Positions 10,795 to 19,083 of a stretch of 64,000 bases of DNA are shown here, piece by piece. This DNA comes from an uncultured Granulosicoccaceae bacterium. GTDB lineage: Bacteria; Pseudomonadota; Gammaproteobacteria; Granulosicoccales; Granulosicoccaceae. The notes below the pieces were generated by a model. The model was not told the DNA's origin. It ran no database searches and worked only from the letters and a program-made list of their open reading frames with translations. Position 1 is the stretch's first letter, and every line of letters starts with the position of its first letter. A program made the position numbers and the translations under genes. The DNA lies in assembly GCA_937930305.1 (NCBI GenBank), contig CALGLE010000048.1:1-64000 (forward strand). The letters run 5' to 3'.

Positions 10795-11363
10795 TCCAGC
10801 GGCGGTAATATGGCCTCGTTTACAGGTGACAAAGTTCGCTGCATGATCACCGTATCAATCCACTGACCAAACTTATAACCCACGCGTTTGATGGTGCCCA
10901 CTTGCGTAAACCCACAGGCCTCATGCAAACGCACGGACACTTGATGCTCCGTATCCGCAACAATGCCAATCAATTCTCGTATACCCACCGCTTCACAGCT
11001 TGCGACAACCATCAAAACCAATTTTTTTCCCAAACCACGCCCACGGTATTTTTCATTCACATACACCGAATGCTCAGCCGTATGTCGGTACGCAGAACGG
11101 GGTCGGTAGCGGCCCGCGTAGGCGTAACCGGCAACCTCCCCGTCCACCGTTACGACCCAATACGGAAAACCCAGAGCCATAATAGCCTTGCGCCTGTGTA
11201 GCATTTCTTCTAGCGATGGAGGAACCTCTTCGAAACTGGCCTGGCCATGTAACACCTGTTCTGAGTAGATGGCTTGAATGGCTGGCATGTCACCCACTTC
11301 GCAAGCGCGAAATTCAATTTCTTCGTTCAGTGTCGAGCTACCCATACGAACCCCACTTCGCAC
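10791..11363 (-). CDS. GNAT N-acetyltransferase, phosphinothricin acetyltransferase-like
   Basis: Acetyl-CoA-dependent N-acetyltransferase of 190 residues. It matches the Pat/Bar/YncA-type subgroup: QASFEEVPPSLEEM near the start, the hallmark GYAYAGRYRPRSAYRHTAEHS in the middle, the acetyl-CoA loop RGRGLGKKL, and HEACGFTQVGT toward the end. Relatives acetylate methionine sulfoximine, phosphinothricin or methionine sulfone; the natural substrate here is unknown. An in-frame ATG seven codons downstream (MGSSTL) could be the true start. It is convergent with scfR and divergent from the AlaX-like gene. Confidence 0.85.
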   Translation of the reverse strand: MRSGVRMGSSTLNEEIEFRACEVGDMPAIQAIYSEQVLHGQASFEEVPPSLEEMLHRRKAIMALGFPYWVVTVDGEVAGYAYAGRYRPRSAYRHTAEHSVYVNEKYRGRGLGKKLVLMVVASCEAVGIRELIGIVADTEHQVSVRLHEACGFTQVGTIKRVGYKFGQWIDTVIMQRTLSPVNEAILPPLD

Positions 11364-11410
11364 AGCTGCAGAGGTTGGGATAATATGAACAGAACCGCTT
11401 GGAGATTTTC

Positions 11411-12115
11411 ATGACTGAAGCCTTATACCGTGATGACAGCTATTTAAAAACCTGCAACACAAAGATAACAGCAGTTTCTGACAATGGCATTGAAACCGCA
11501 GAATCAGTATTTTACCCACACGGTGGGGGCCAGCTGGGCGACACAGGCGCGTTAATCACACCGTCTGGTGAACGCCTGAGCGTGAGCAACACCATCAAAT
11601 CTGCCGATGGATTGTCCCAATGGCACGTCGTTGAAAGTAGCGAAGGCTTACAGGTGGGCGACAACATCACCCTGGAAATAGACTGGGAGCGTCGTTACAC
11701 CTTAATGCGATACCACACCGCGTGTCATATGTTGTGCGCAGCCGTCAATTTACCCGTTAACGGAGGCTCCATCCAAGTTGATAGAGCTCGGTTGGATTTT
11801 AATTGCCCTGAAGGATTGGATAAAAATCACGTCCAGGAAAAATTATTAGCGTTCATTGCGCAAGATGTGCCCATGAGTACACGCTGGATCACCAACGAAG
11901 AGCTCGCCGCTCAACCCGAGCTAGTACGTACCATGGCCGTTAAACCGCCCTCTAATGCAACCGGTACCATTCGCCTCGTGGAATTTTCAGGCATTGACTT
12001 ACAAGCTTGTGGGGGCACACATGTAGCGTCGACAAAAGAAATTGGCACGATTCGGGTTTCGAAAATTGAGAATAAGGGCAAACAAAACCGTCGTGTCACG
12101 ATGATGCTGGACTGA
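11411..12115 (+). CDS. AlaX-like alanyl-tRNA editing hydrolase
   Basis: Free-standing homologue of the AlaRS editing domain, expected to remove serine or glycine from mischarged tRNA-Ala. From ATG 11411 it has 234 residues. The zinc ligands are visible as HTACH (H102, H106) and CGGTH (C200, H204), and the N-terminal glycine-rich motif is YPHGGGQLGDTG at 35-46. A TTG four codons upstream (11399) would extend the frame, but GGAG at 11401-11404 is well placed for ATG 11411. It ends about 60 bp before the left end of the insertion sequence. Confidence 0.88.
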   Translation: MTEALYRDDSYLKTCNTKITAVSDNGIETAESVFYPHGGGQLGDTGALITPSGERLSVSNTIKSADGLSQWHVVESSEGLQVGDNITLEIDWERRYTLMRYHTACHMLCAAVNLPVNGGSIQVDRARLDFNCPEGLDKNHVQEKLLAFIAQDVPMSTRWITNEELAAQPELVRTMAVKPPSNATGTIRLVEFSGIDLQACGGTHVASTKEIGTIRVSKIENKGKQNRRVTMMLD

Positions 12116-12177
12116 ATGCTAGTCTGATTTATCGCCAGTACGCAGCCATTCAAAGATCTGCTCTAGTGCCGAATAAA

Positions 12178-12198
12178 AACTGCCCCAGTTGAGTGGGG
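12178..12198. repeat. Left terminal inverted repeat of the insertion sequence
   Basis: AACTGCCCCAGT then TTGAG and TGGGG; an 18/21 match to the right end in inverted orientation. CCCCA...TGGGG within the repeat can also pair with itself. Confidence 0.8.
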
Positions 12199-12204
12199 CT
12201 AGGC

Positions 12205-13104
12205 TCAAGCCCTTTCGTATTTTCTTTGTCGTTCTAACCGATCACACTGAACATCCATGTAAATATCGATGTGATCGGCCAGGCGCTCTGGCAATTTGGT
12301 CGTGCACCAGGTGCGCCGATTCAAGCGATTGATCTTAGCCCGCGCATTAGCAAAAGAGTGGTTGATCGAGAATAAGGGATCAAACTTCGTTTTCTTCAAT
12401 TCACCTTGACCCACCACGCTCCCTCTGTCGCTTATGTGGACGCTGTAGGAGCCTTCAGGGAAATATTTATTAATCAGTGCCGGGTATTGTTTATGCCCAT
12501 CGATATTGAAATGCACGTTCGCCGGCAAAATCTCCTGCAGCTCTTGAAACAGCTCATGGCGTGCTTTGAAGCTTTCATCCTTTCGCTTCCCATAACGCTC
12601 TCTGGATACCGCCGCCAATCGTCCAAAAGCCGGTATCGAGGCCACCCGAAACCCTAAGGGAATTCTGACATCCTCCACAACCGCAACCGGCACCGTTAAC
12701 GGTTTACAGTTGGTGTGTTCAAACGTCAGTAAGTCATCAAACTGTACAGTCTCAATAGGCCCGTGCTGCTCAATGTAGCGTTGCAGCTTTCGTTGATTCT
12801 TCTCTCGTGAGCGCTCTGCCTGCCAAATTAAGCGGGCTGCCACCGTCTTGATGTTCACCCCAACGAGTTCGGCAATATCACGTGGGCACATGTTGCTGGC
12901 GAAACAAAACCGAACGGTTTCGTTGATGCGACGTCGCTTTTGACGGTAGGTAGTCGTGAAGGTAGCGTTGGAGAATTTCTTACCGCAGTCCTTACACTTG
13001 ATGCGTTGAATGTTTTTGGAATCGTCCGCGCGGTGATAAAAACCGTCGCGCACTAGGGATGAGCGCGGCGCATCGCAGCGAGGGCATTGTGTGGTCGCGT
13101 CCAT
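12205..13104 (-). CDS. Transposase with N-terminal zinc ribbon and HTH
   Basis: A 299-residue intact transposase. The N-terminus has a four-cysteine zinc ribbon (CPRC at 7-10 and CKDC at about 37-40), followed by a basic stretch and a helix-turn-helix (MCPRDIAELVGVNIKTVAARL). The remainder is a DDE-like core with VQFDDLLTFEH and FNIDGHKQYP as candidate acidic positions, ending in INRLNRRTWCTTKLPERL. Similar single-ORF transposases are usually grouped with IS1-like or IS1595-like elements; the assignment is tentative. The matching inverted repeats on both sides support a complete, possibly active element. Confidence 0.82.
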   Translation of the reverse strand: MDATTQCPRCDAPRSSLVRDGFYHRADDSKNIQRIKCKDCGKKFSNATFTTTYRQKRRRINETVRFCFASNMCPRDIAELVGVNIKTVAARLIWQAERSREKNQRKLQRYIEQHGPIETVQFDDLLTFEHTNCKPLTVPVAVVEDVRIPLGFRVASIPAFGRLAAVSRERYGKRKDESFKARHELFQELQEILPANVHFNIDGHKQYPALINKYFPEGSYSVHISDRGSVVGQGELKKTKFDPLFSINHSFANARAKINRLNRRTWCTTKLPERLADHIDIYMDVQCDRLERQRKYERA

Positions 13105-13153
13105 GCGAACCTCTCTATGTTTAAGTGAATTTAACCATATCAGAAAAATTCAT

Positions 13154-13174
13154 CCCCAGTGTACTGGGGCAGTT
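13154..13174. repeat. Right terminal inverted repeat; may double as pldA terminator
   Basis: Inverted copy of the left end. It contains a perfect hairpin CCCCAGT-GT-ACTGGGG (13154-13169). Read in the pldA direction, the hairpin is followed a few bases later by ATTTTT (13150-13145), so the element's end may terminate pldA transcription. Confidence 0.75.
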
Positions 13175-14200
13175 CTAAAACAAATTAGACAACAATATTC
13201 CAACACCCAAACGCTGCTGAAAATGATCGTAATCCACCAAGGCGTCACCGTACCCGTTAAAGTACTGAACAACGCCACGAAATCGTTGAAACAGTGGGAA
13301 GCTAATGGACACTGCGATAGCGCCTTTCTTAGTTGTTGTGTTACCACGAATATTTGTTAAAAAGTTATAGCGATCACCGCGCCAGCCTAAGCCAACCTCG
13401 CCATGTCCCATGAAATCCAATATATCTGGGTTGTCGTCTCCTTCAGGACTTGTCGGGCTGGGCTTTTCTTTTTCCGGAATTCGGTACCAAGGCTTAACCA
13501 TGGCGTAAAACCGATCCCCCTCCAAAATCAATCCTGCATAAATGCGGTTCCAACTGCGAGACAATCCTTGCGCCCGTCCATTGGATTGATGCTCGATCCC
13601 CACCATAGCTGTGGGCCTTAGCCCATAAGGTCGCCAAATCATGGGAACGGTGTAGAACACTTCAGGCTGGTAGTTCGATTCTCGAAACGGGCTGGATACA
13701 TCTTTAGAATACAACTGCCACCAGGCCTCGATGGTAAAAGCCGCCTGCAAGGTATCACCATCCAGAAAAAGGTCTCGATCGTTTAATTGAACTTTCAAGC
13801 TCAACTGAAACTTAACTTCCTCTGGGCCAAAAAAATCCGTCGTCTCGGGATTGATTTCATCATAAACCGCGCGATTCAAGGCACTGGTGTAGCTCACCGG
13901 CAAAACGTAATTTTGTTTGTGAGCTACGAAAACATTGGGATTATCCACCGTTTCAGACGCCTCACGATCACGTTCTTCCAACACGTCTAAATCAGATTCA
14001 CCTGTGTCACCTGTGTCACCTGTGTCATTTGTGCCTGTTCCTGTGTCTGTCTCGGTATCACTTTTAGGCTCAGGAGTAAATTCTGCGTTCTCCTGCTGGG
14101 CCTGCGCTGGCGCAGACAAAACGACTAATAGAGTCGACAGAACTAACACCACACGACAGTGTGTTAATCGCTTTCTCATTTCCGTAACAAACCGGGGCAT
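13175..14200 (-). CDS. pldA: Outer membrane phospholipase A (OMPLA)
   Basis: Calcium-dependent outer-membrane phospholipase A1/A2 that hydrolyses misplaced phospholipids. The catalytic triad is readable in EHQSNGRAQGLSRSWNR: H204, S206, N218, with the spacing of E. coli H142/S144/N156. A signal peptide ends at APAQA, followed by an acidic Asp-Thr-Gly linker (about 48-70) and a beta-barrel ending in the usual terminal Phe. The frame is open further upstream to a GTG at 14497 inside znuB, but that extension is not a signal peptide. Starts at 14212 (ATGA overlap with znuB), 14200 (AAGGGA just upstream) or 14179 (most classical signal peptide) are possible. It sits 8 bp after znuB. Confidence 0.9.
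   Translation of the reverse strand: MPRFVTEMRKRLTHCRVVLVLSTLLVVLSAPAQAQQENAEFTPEPKSDTETDTGTGTNDTGDTGDTGESDLDVLEERDREASETVDNPNVFVAHKQNYVLPVSYTSALNRAVYDEINPETTDFFGPEEVKFQLSLKVQLNDRDLFLDGDTLQAAFTIEAWWQLYSKDVSSPFRESNYQPEVFYTVPMIWRPYGLRPTAMVGIEHQSNGRAQGLSRSWNRIYAGLILEGDRFYAMVKPWYRIPEKEKPSPTSPEGDDNPDILDFMGHGEVGLGWRGDRYNFLTNIRGNTTTKKGAIAVSISFPLFQRFRGVVQYFNGYGDALVDYDHFQQRLGVGILLSNLF
13999..14025 (-). repeat. Three tandem 9-bp units coding an Asp-Thr-Gly linker
   Basis: CACCTGTGT occurs three times in tandem, in the linker between the PldA signal peptide and its barrel. In protein it gives a repeated GDT pattern. The 9-bp unit keeps frame, so copy-number change would only alter linker length. Confidence 0.8.
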
Positions 14201-14208
14201 GGATCCCT

Positions 14209-15009
14209 TCATGTACCACCCCGAAGTTTTGGCGCAACAACGGAAAACAAAAACAATACAGCTGAGACACACACAATGCTGGGGCCGGTGGGTGTATCCC
14301 AAAACCATGATGCGGCCAAACCGACTAGCGCAGAAACGACCCCAACCAATGCGGCAATCATTGCCATGATTTCCGGAGTGCTCGCAAATCGACGAGCAGC
14401 GGCGGCAGGAATTAATAACAAAGCACCTATCAATAAGGCACCAACAACCTTTATGGCCACAGCGACAACGATTGCCAATGCGATGGTGAGTACCCACTGT
14501 TCAGATTTTGGGTTTACTCCAGCGGCCTGGGCCATCTCTTCATTGACAGTGGCGATGAGGAGTCGTTGCCAGCGCCAAATTAAAAGAGCTGCGATTAATG
14601 CAACACCTAGCCAAATCATTAATAGATCCGCTTTCGTCACGGTTAGGATATCGCCGAATAAATAGGCTGTGATATCCACTCGCACGGTAGATACGAGCGA
14701 GATGGCGACCAAACCCAACGCCAATGAGGAATGCGCCAACACCCCCAGTAAGGTATCCATGGGATAACCACGACCACGTAAACCAGACACGGAGATGGCC
14801 ATGAACAACGCCAAAGCTAACGCGCCCACAAAAATCGATGCTTCAAATGCAAGCGCTAACGCGACACCTAATATGGCGGCGTGCGCTGTGGCATCACCAA
14901 AATAGGCCATGCGACGCCACACCACGAAACAGCCCAATGGGGCCGCAATTACAGCAACCCCTACACCCGCTATGGCCGCACGCCAAAGGAAATCGTCTAA
15001 CAAAGTCAT
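14209..15009 (-). CDS. znuB: Zinc ABC transporter permease
   Basis: Inner-membrane permease of the high-affinity zinc importer, 266 residues, with about seven to eight hydrophobic helices and the ABC-3 family pattern (GDATAHAAILGVALA, IKVVGALLIGALLLIPAAAARR). It follows znuC after a 2-bp gap and precedes pldA. With ZnuC and the divergently coded ZnuA it forms a complete importer. Manganese or iron versions of this family exist; the neighbouring Fur-family gene and the Zur-type box support zinc. Confidence 0.92.
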   Translation of the reverse strand: MTLLDDFLWRAAIAGVGVAVIAAPLGCFVVWRRMAYFGDATAHAAILGVALALAFEASIFVGALALALFMAISVSGLRGRGYPMDTLLGVLAHSSLALGLVAISLVSTVRVDITAYLFGDILTVTKADLLMIWLGVALIAALLIWRWQRLLIATVNEEMAQAAGVNPKSEQWVLTIALAIVVAVAIKVVGALLIGALLLIPAAAARRFASTPEIMAMIAALVGVVSALVGLAASWFWDTPTGPSIVCVSAVLFLFSVVAPKLRGGT

Positions 15010-15011
15010 GC

Positions 15012-15740
15012 TTAATGATCGTGGTGATGGTGATGTGAGTGCTCGTGCCGATAAAGCGCGAGTGCACCTTGAGTACCACTACCAAACAAGGCGCGATATT
15101 CTGGAGCGGTCGCTACTTGTTCCGGGCGTCCAGCACAACATACGTGTCCGTTCAAACAAATAACGTGGTCCGACGAAGCCATGACCACATGCAACTCATG
15201 GCTGACCATCAGCACCGCACAGCCACTTTTGCTGCGTATGTCATCAATCTGCCGATAAAAAGCAGCAGAGCCAGGTTGATCTAGTCCCTGAGTGGGTTCA
15301 TCAAGAATAACCAACTGCGGGCTTCTTAATAGCGATCTAGCGAGCAAAACCCGTTGTCGTTGACCACCTGAGAGTTCAGTAAATTGCGCATCAGCACAGT
15401 CTGCAACGCCGGCTGCAGTCAAGGCTTCTTCAGCCTCTTGAACGGAAACCTTCACCGGTAAACTGAGCAGCCGACGCACCGATAACGGCATGGTGGGGTC
15501 GATATTAACCGTTTGTGGCAAATAGCCAATGCGTAAATTAGGCAGGCGTTCAATGCTGCCCTGATTCAAAGGAACACTGCCAATTATGGCTTTGAGCAAG
15601 GTGGATTTACCCGATCCATTCGGGCCAACAATGGTGGTGATTTCGCAAGCATTGACATTGAATGTCACATTATCAAGTATGCGTTGACTTCCACGCATTA
15701 CTTGTAACGATTGAGTTCGAATTAACGGCAATTCGGACAC
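15012..15740 (-). CDS. znuC: Zinc ABC transporter ATP-binding protein
   Basis: ATPase of the zinc importer, 242 residues. Walker A is GPNGSGKSTLLKAI, the signature is LSGGQRQRVLLARSLL, and Walker B is LVILDEPTQGLD. It ends in a histidine-rich tail (HEHSHHHHHDH), which occurs in zinc transport ATPases and may bind the metal. Its start overlaps the 3' end of zur by 19 bp, so zur, znuC, znuB and probably pldA form one operon. Confidence 0.94.
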   Translation of the reverse strand: MSELPLIRTQSLQVMRGSQRILDNVTFNVNACEITTIVGPNGSGKSTLLKAIIGSVPLNQGSIERLPNLRIGYLPQTVNIDPTMPLSVRRLLSLPVKVSVQEAEEALTAAGVADCADAQFTELSGGQRQRVLLARSLLRSPQLVILDEPTQGLDQPGSAAFYRQIDDIRSKSGCAVLMVSHELHVVMASSDHVICLNGHVCCAGRPEQVATAPEYRALFGSGTQGALALYRHEHSHHHHHDH

Positions 15741-16213
15741 ACGCCCTCCACTTCCACTACCGCTTGCTCAATTAAAAATCCCGCATCACGCGCGGTTCGA
15801 CCTAGCACACCACGGCACAATTCTGGGTGAGTTTCAGCAACGACGCTACACACACGACAAATCAAAAAGGCAGGGGCATGTTGTGTTTCCGGCATGTTGC
15901 ACGCAATGAATGCATTCAGGCGTTCAATTTTGTGCACGAACCCATGCTGTACAAGGAAATCCAAGGCGCGATACGCCACGGGTGGTTGAGAGTTAAATCC
16001 ATCAGAACTTAGGTGGTCTAAAATTTCATAAGCGCCCAATGCTCGATGTTCTGTGAGCAGTATTTCTAACACTCGCTGACGAATGGGCGTGAGCTGCAGA
16101 CCAGCGTTCAGGCAAGAATCGGTGGCGTAACGCACCCCGCGCTCAATGCAGTGACGGTGATTGTGCTCATGAAAGCCAGCGGCACCGTCGATATTTGCTG
16201 AAGATGTTGGCAT
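15722..16213 (-). CDS. zur: Fur-family zinc uptake regulator
   Basis: Zinc-responsive repressor, 163 residues. The winged-helix part covers about 30-105 (LTPIRQRVLEILL, PVAYRALDFLVQHGFVHKI). A structural zinc site is suggested by CRVC and the C-terminal CPNC pairs. The histidine-rich N-terminus (HEHNHRHC) is unusual but fits zinc binding. It is the first gene of the minus-strand zinc operon and faces znuA across a short region holding a Zur-type box. Confidence 0.9.
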   Translation of the reverse strand: MPTSSANIDGAAGFHEHNHRHCIERGVRYATDSCLNAGLQLTPIRQRVLEILLTEHRALGAYEILDHLSSDGFNSQPPVAYRALDFLVQHGFVHKIERLNAFIACNMPETQHAPAFLICRVCSVVAETHPELCRGVLGRTARDAGFLIEQAVVEVEGVCPNCR

Positions 16214-16262
16214 AGATGCCTGTTTGTGTTTTGCCTGTACAAGACAGTTTCGACTGGTTGGA

Positions 16263-16279
16263 ATGTTATACTATATCAT
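16263..16279. promoter_or_regulatory. Zur box between zur and znuA
   Basis: A 17-bp dyad, ATGTTATA-C-TATATCAT, with one mismatch between arms. It fits the gammaproteobacterial Zur consensus core TGTTATANTATAACA. It overlaps a likely -10 (TATACT, 16267-16272) and ends 2 bp before the znuA ATG, leaving no room for a ribosome binding site; a near-leaderless znuA mRNA is implied. Only about 50 bp separate it from the zur start, so it may control both directions. Confidence 0.78.
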
Positions 16280-16281
16280 CT

Positions 16282-17241
16282 ATGAACACACTCATCCGTT
16301 ATTGCCTCGGACTTAGCGCGATAATTCTCGCTTTTAAACCTGCGCTTGCTGAAGAATCGCCTCGCCTGAAAATCGTCACAGACATTCCATTTGTCTCATC
16401 GTTGGTCCGCGATATAGCTGGCGAAGAACACCAAGTATTTGGACTAATAACCACTGCAAACTCACCACACGAATTTGCATTACGACCTCGAGCTCTTAGC
16501 GCCATACAAAATGCGGATTTACTCGTCACCATTGGCCCTCAGCTTCTGCCCAGCATTAACACGGCAATCAACGACGCCAGTAACGCGCGCCTACTAAATC
16601 TATTCGACGCACCCAACATTGAAATCATTTTTCTCACTGACGGTGAAGGTCATCATGCTCATCGCGAGGAAGGCAAAAAGGAACAAGAAGAAGAGCACGC
16701 GAAAGATCTCACGGAAGATTCAACCGATCAACACGCCAACGTTGACCCACATATTTGGACAGACCCGATTAACGTGCAAATAATGGCCGCTGCAATTCGG
16801 GATGAATTAGTGGCACTAAATCCATCCAGTAAAAATGTATTCACAGAGAACACTCAACGAGTCATTGAACAACTGCAACAATTCCATGAGGCACAAACGC
16901 TGCGTGCAGCTACCTCAACCATTACGTTCATCACACTGCACGACAATGTGCGCTATTTCGCAGAACGTTATGGTTTGGTCTCAAAGGGCACCTTACTGGC
17001 CAGTAGTCATGCACCCACGAGTGCAAGACATTTGAAAAAATTGCAGCAGTTACTTCGCAGCGACAAAGTAAGTTGCGTGATAACCGATCCCAACACCAAC
17101 CCGCGTTGGACACAAACGCTTACAGAAGGCGTTGATATCCCGTTATTGGAAGTCGACATTCTCGGAACCTCAACCGATGACGCGCACTATCTTTCATTGT
17201 TAACAAAGTTAAGCGATGCATTTTCTGAATGCATTCGTTGA
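16282..17241 (+). CDS. znuA: Zinc ABC transporter periplasmic binding protein
   Basis: Periplasmic zinc-binding protein of 319 residues from ATG 16282. The signal peptide ends at FKPALA. Metal ligands are seen in SPHEF (H63), DPHIW (H157) and TLHDNVRYF, with a histidine/glutamate-rich flexible loop between (about 122-152, GEGHHAHREE), a ZnuA hallmark. The frame is open up to ATG 16216, but that would add 22 residues before a normal signal peptide. arfB follows after 14 bp. Confidence 0.92.
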   Translation: MNTLIRYCLGLSAIILAFKPALAEESPRLKIVTDIPFVSSLVRDIAGEEHQVFGLITTANSPHEFALRPRALSAIQNADLLVTIGPQLLPSINTAINDASNARLLNLFDAPNIEIIFLTDGEGHHAHREEGKKEQEEEHAKDLTEDSTDQHANVDPHIWTDPINVQIMAAAIRDELVALNPSSKNVFTENTQRVIEQLQQFHEAQTLRAATSTITFITLHDNVRYFAERYGLVSKGTLLASSHAPTSARHLKKLQQLLRSDKVSCVITDPNTNPRWTQTLTEGVDIPLLEVDILGTSTDDAHYLSLLTKLSDAFSECIR

Positions 17242-17255
17242 ATTTTTGCTAACCA

Positions 17256-17678
17256 ATGATAAAGATCAATCAACAAGTTTCTATTGCAGAGTGGGAATTA
17301 AGCGAATCGTTTGTTCGCGCGAGCGGCCCGGGCGGTCAGCATGTCAATAAAACCTCTAGCGCGGTGCAGCTGCGTTTTGAAGCGCAGCGCTCGCCTAATT
17401 TAACGCGAGACATCAAAGCGCGCTTACGCAAACTTTCTGGCCGACGCTGGACGAAAGACGGTGCCTTAATCATTACTAGTGAAACACATCGAAGCCAACC
17501 GTTGAACCGGGAGGCCGCGATGAAAAAACTGATCGAATTAATTGCTCAGGCCTGTGAAAAACCGAAACGCCGCATCGCCACCAAACCCACCCGCGGAAGC
17601 CAACGTAGGCGTATGGATACAAAAACTCAACGTGGTGCGATAAAAGCGAATCGAGGTCCTGTTAACCGAGACGACTGA
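17256..17678 (+). CDS. arfB: Alternative ribosome-rescue factor ArfB (peptidyl-tRNA hydrolase)
   Basis: Stop-codon-independent release factor homologue that frees stalled ribosomes. The catalytic GGQ lies in SGPGGQHVNKTSSAVQLRF (GGQ at 26-28). The C-terminal tail is strongly basic (KPKRRIATKPTRGSQRRRMD), as needed to enter the empty mRNA channel. At 140 residues it matches ArfB/YaeJ, not full release factors. It lies 14 bp after znuA and may be co-transcribed with it. Confidence 0.93.
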   Translation: MIKINQQVSIAEWELSESFVRASGPGGQHVNKTSSAVQLRFEAQRSPNLTRDIKARLRKLSGRRWTKDGALIITSETHRSQPLNREAAMKKLIELIAQACEKPKRRIATKPTRGSQRRRMDTKTQRGAIKANRGPVNRDD

Positions 17679-17721
17679 TGAGCACGCTTAAGCTCGCCAA
17701 TTTGGGCCAAATTCAGTTAGG

Positions 17722-18549
17722 TCAATTACGCGCCGCCTGGTACAACCCCATCACCTTCTGCGAATACACCTTCAAGTCAGCAATGCGTGTTTGATTCGAT
17801 GGGTGAGTAGACAACCACTCAGGGCCACCACCGCCAGAAACGGTGGCCATTTTCTGCCAAACCGTGATCGCCGCCCGTGGATCAAACCCTGAACGAGCCG
17901 CGAGTTCAACGCCCATTCGATCGGCTTCGGTTTCATGAGAGCGGCTGTGCTTTAAACCGAAAGTGGTGTTGTATGCCAACGAGGCCATCTCAGTGGCACC
18001 GCTACCCACGCCAAGCACCGCACCACCGATGCCAATAGCCAAACCGGTGGTGGCTTGCTCAGACATCCGTTCCCTTGAATGCTCGCGCAAGGCATGCGCA
18101 ATTTCATGACCCATAATGGCAGCGATTTCTGCATCGGTCAGTTTCAGTCTTTCAATGATGCCGCTGTAGAATGCGATCTTGCCACCGGGCATCGCCCACG
18201 CATTTAGCTGATCCGATTGAATGACATTCACTTGCCAATCCCATTTCAACGCATCCGTTCGAAAGACCTTTACAGCCGGCACTAATTGTTGAGCGATGCC
18301 ACGAACCCGTTTGCTCATGGCTTTATCCGCATTCAGCGTTCCGTTGCTGCGTTCTTTTTCAATGATTTCTAAGTACGCCAAGGTTGCACCCGCTTGCAAA
18401 TCGGCTTCTGACACCAAAGGTGACATGCGTTGTTGCCGATCAATACCGATGGTTCCAGACTTTGTGGTTTGCACTGTGGTGCAAGCAGTAAGCCCCACAC
18501 AGGCCAAAATAAACAAACCTGCTGCTAATTTGTTTCGAATAATGACCAT
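17722..18549 (-). CDS. M48-family zinc metalloprotease lipoprotein
   Basis: Periplasmic, membrane-anchored peptidase of 275 residues. A lipobox LTAC puts the lipidated cysteine at residue 23. The zinc site HEIAH is at 148-152, with a downstream glutamate in HSRSHETEADRMG, the classical M48 arrangement. It resembles LoiP/YcaL and the small M48 enzymes involved in envelope quality control. Upstream neighbours belong to purine breakdown, with no evident functional link. A small AATTTGG-G-CCAAATT palindrome at 17699-17713 lies between its end and arfB. Confidence 0.9.
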   Translation of the reverse strand: MVIIRNKLAAGLFILACVGLTACTTVQTTKSGTIGIDRQQRMSPLVSEADLQAGATLAYLEIIEKERSNGTLNADKAMSKRVRGIAQQLVPAVKVFRTDALKWDWQVNVIQSDQLNAWAMPGGKIAFYSGIIERLKLTDAEIAAIMGHEIAHALREHSRERMSEQATTGLAIGIGGAVLGVGSGATEMASLAYNTTFGLKHSRSHETEADRMGVELAARSGFDPRAAITVWQKMATVSGGGGPEWLSTHPSNQTRIADLKVYSQKVMGLYQAARN

Positions 18550-18564
18550 GATTATTTTATCTCT

Positions 18565-19083
18565 TCACGCCAGCAATTGATCCGAATCTACAATCCGAAA
18601 TGGCGACGCAATGTTGTGTTCCTGCAAGTTATTGCCCTGCCCACCTATTCTATCGACCACGGCAAACAACCCTTCAGTGCCAACAGGAGTCAGCACGCCA
18701 TGCCAAGTGTTCCTATGGTAATTCACCGCTTGTCGACCATTGGTTGCAAAGGCAACAGCTTGACCGGGAATTCCTTTGTCATCGGGCGCCACAATCACCA
18801 GAAACGGCTGCGTGTGCATGGGAATAAAGGCTTGGCTACCCAGCGGGTGACGTTCCAGTAAATCCAGCGTGTGCGGCATGGCGTAGGGTTTAGCTTGAAA
18901 CAAACTGATACCGCACCGCCCATCTTCAACAAATGACAAAGTGGCTAGATCACTAAAGCGTGCGCAATTACCTCGATTGATCATCACAGTGGGCACATCA
19001 CCGAGTTCAATTACATCACCAAACTCTGCAAAGGCTGCAACCATCAAGGGCTGCACAATAATGTCGGTAGGGGTAGTCATCAA
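18565..19083 (-). CDS. allA: Ureidoglycolate lyase
   Basis: Cleaves (S)-ureidoglycolate to glyoxylate and urea, the last step of this purine route. The 172 residues match AllA length; family motifs include FSDLATLSF, FIPMHTQPFLVIVAP, and NYHRNTWHGVLTPVG, with the active-site histidine in the cupin-like fold. Its start overlaps the stop of the uraD-puuE fusion gene by 4 bp, showing coupled expression. The product urea would need urease, not seen here. Confidence 0.92.
   Translation of the reverse strand: MMTTPTDIIVQPLMVAAFAEFGDVIELGDVPTVMINRGNCARFSDLATLSFVEDGRCGISLFQAKPYAMPHTLDLLERHPLGSQAFIPMHTQPFLVIVAPDDKGIPGQAVAFATNGRQAVNYHRNTWHGVLTPVGTEGLFAVVDRIGGQGNNLQEHNIASPFRIVDSDQLLA

Larger units (their letters stand above)
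12178..13174 (-). mobile_element. Insertion sequence, about 1.0 kb, one transposase gene
   Basis: A compact element bounded by 21-bp terminal inverted repeats matching at 18 of 21 positions (12178-12198 and 13154-13174). Both ends read AACTGCCCCAGT inward, followed by four variable bases and TGGGG. One intact transposase fills the space, with its stop 6 bp from the left repeat. The right end touches the pldA stop codon (13175-13177). No clean target duplication could be read; the flanks share only TAAAA. The family resembles IS1/IS1595-like elements by the N-terminal zinc ribbon, but this is not settled. Confidence 0.8.

Noticed and set aside
14201..14497. Upstream extension of the pldA frame
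   Set aside because: It lies inside znuB in another frame, is cysteine-rich and lacks signal-peptide character; the real signal peptide starts later.
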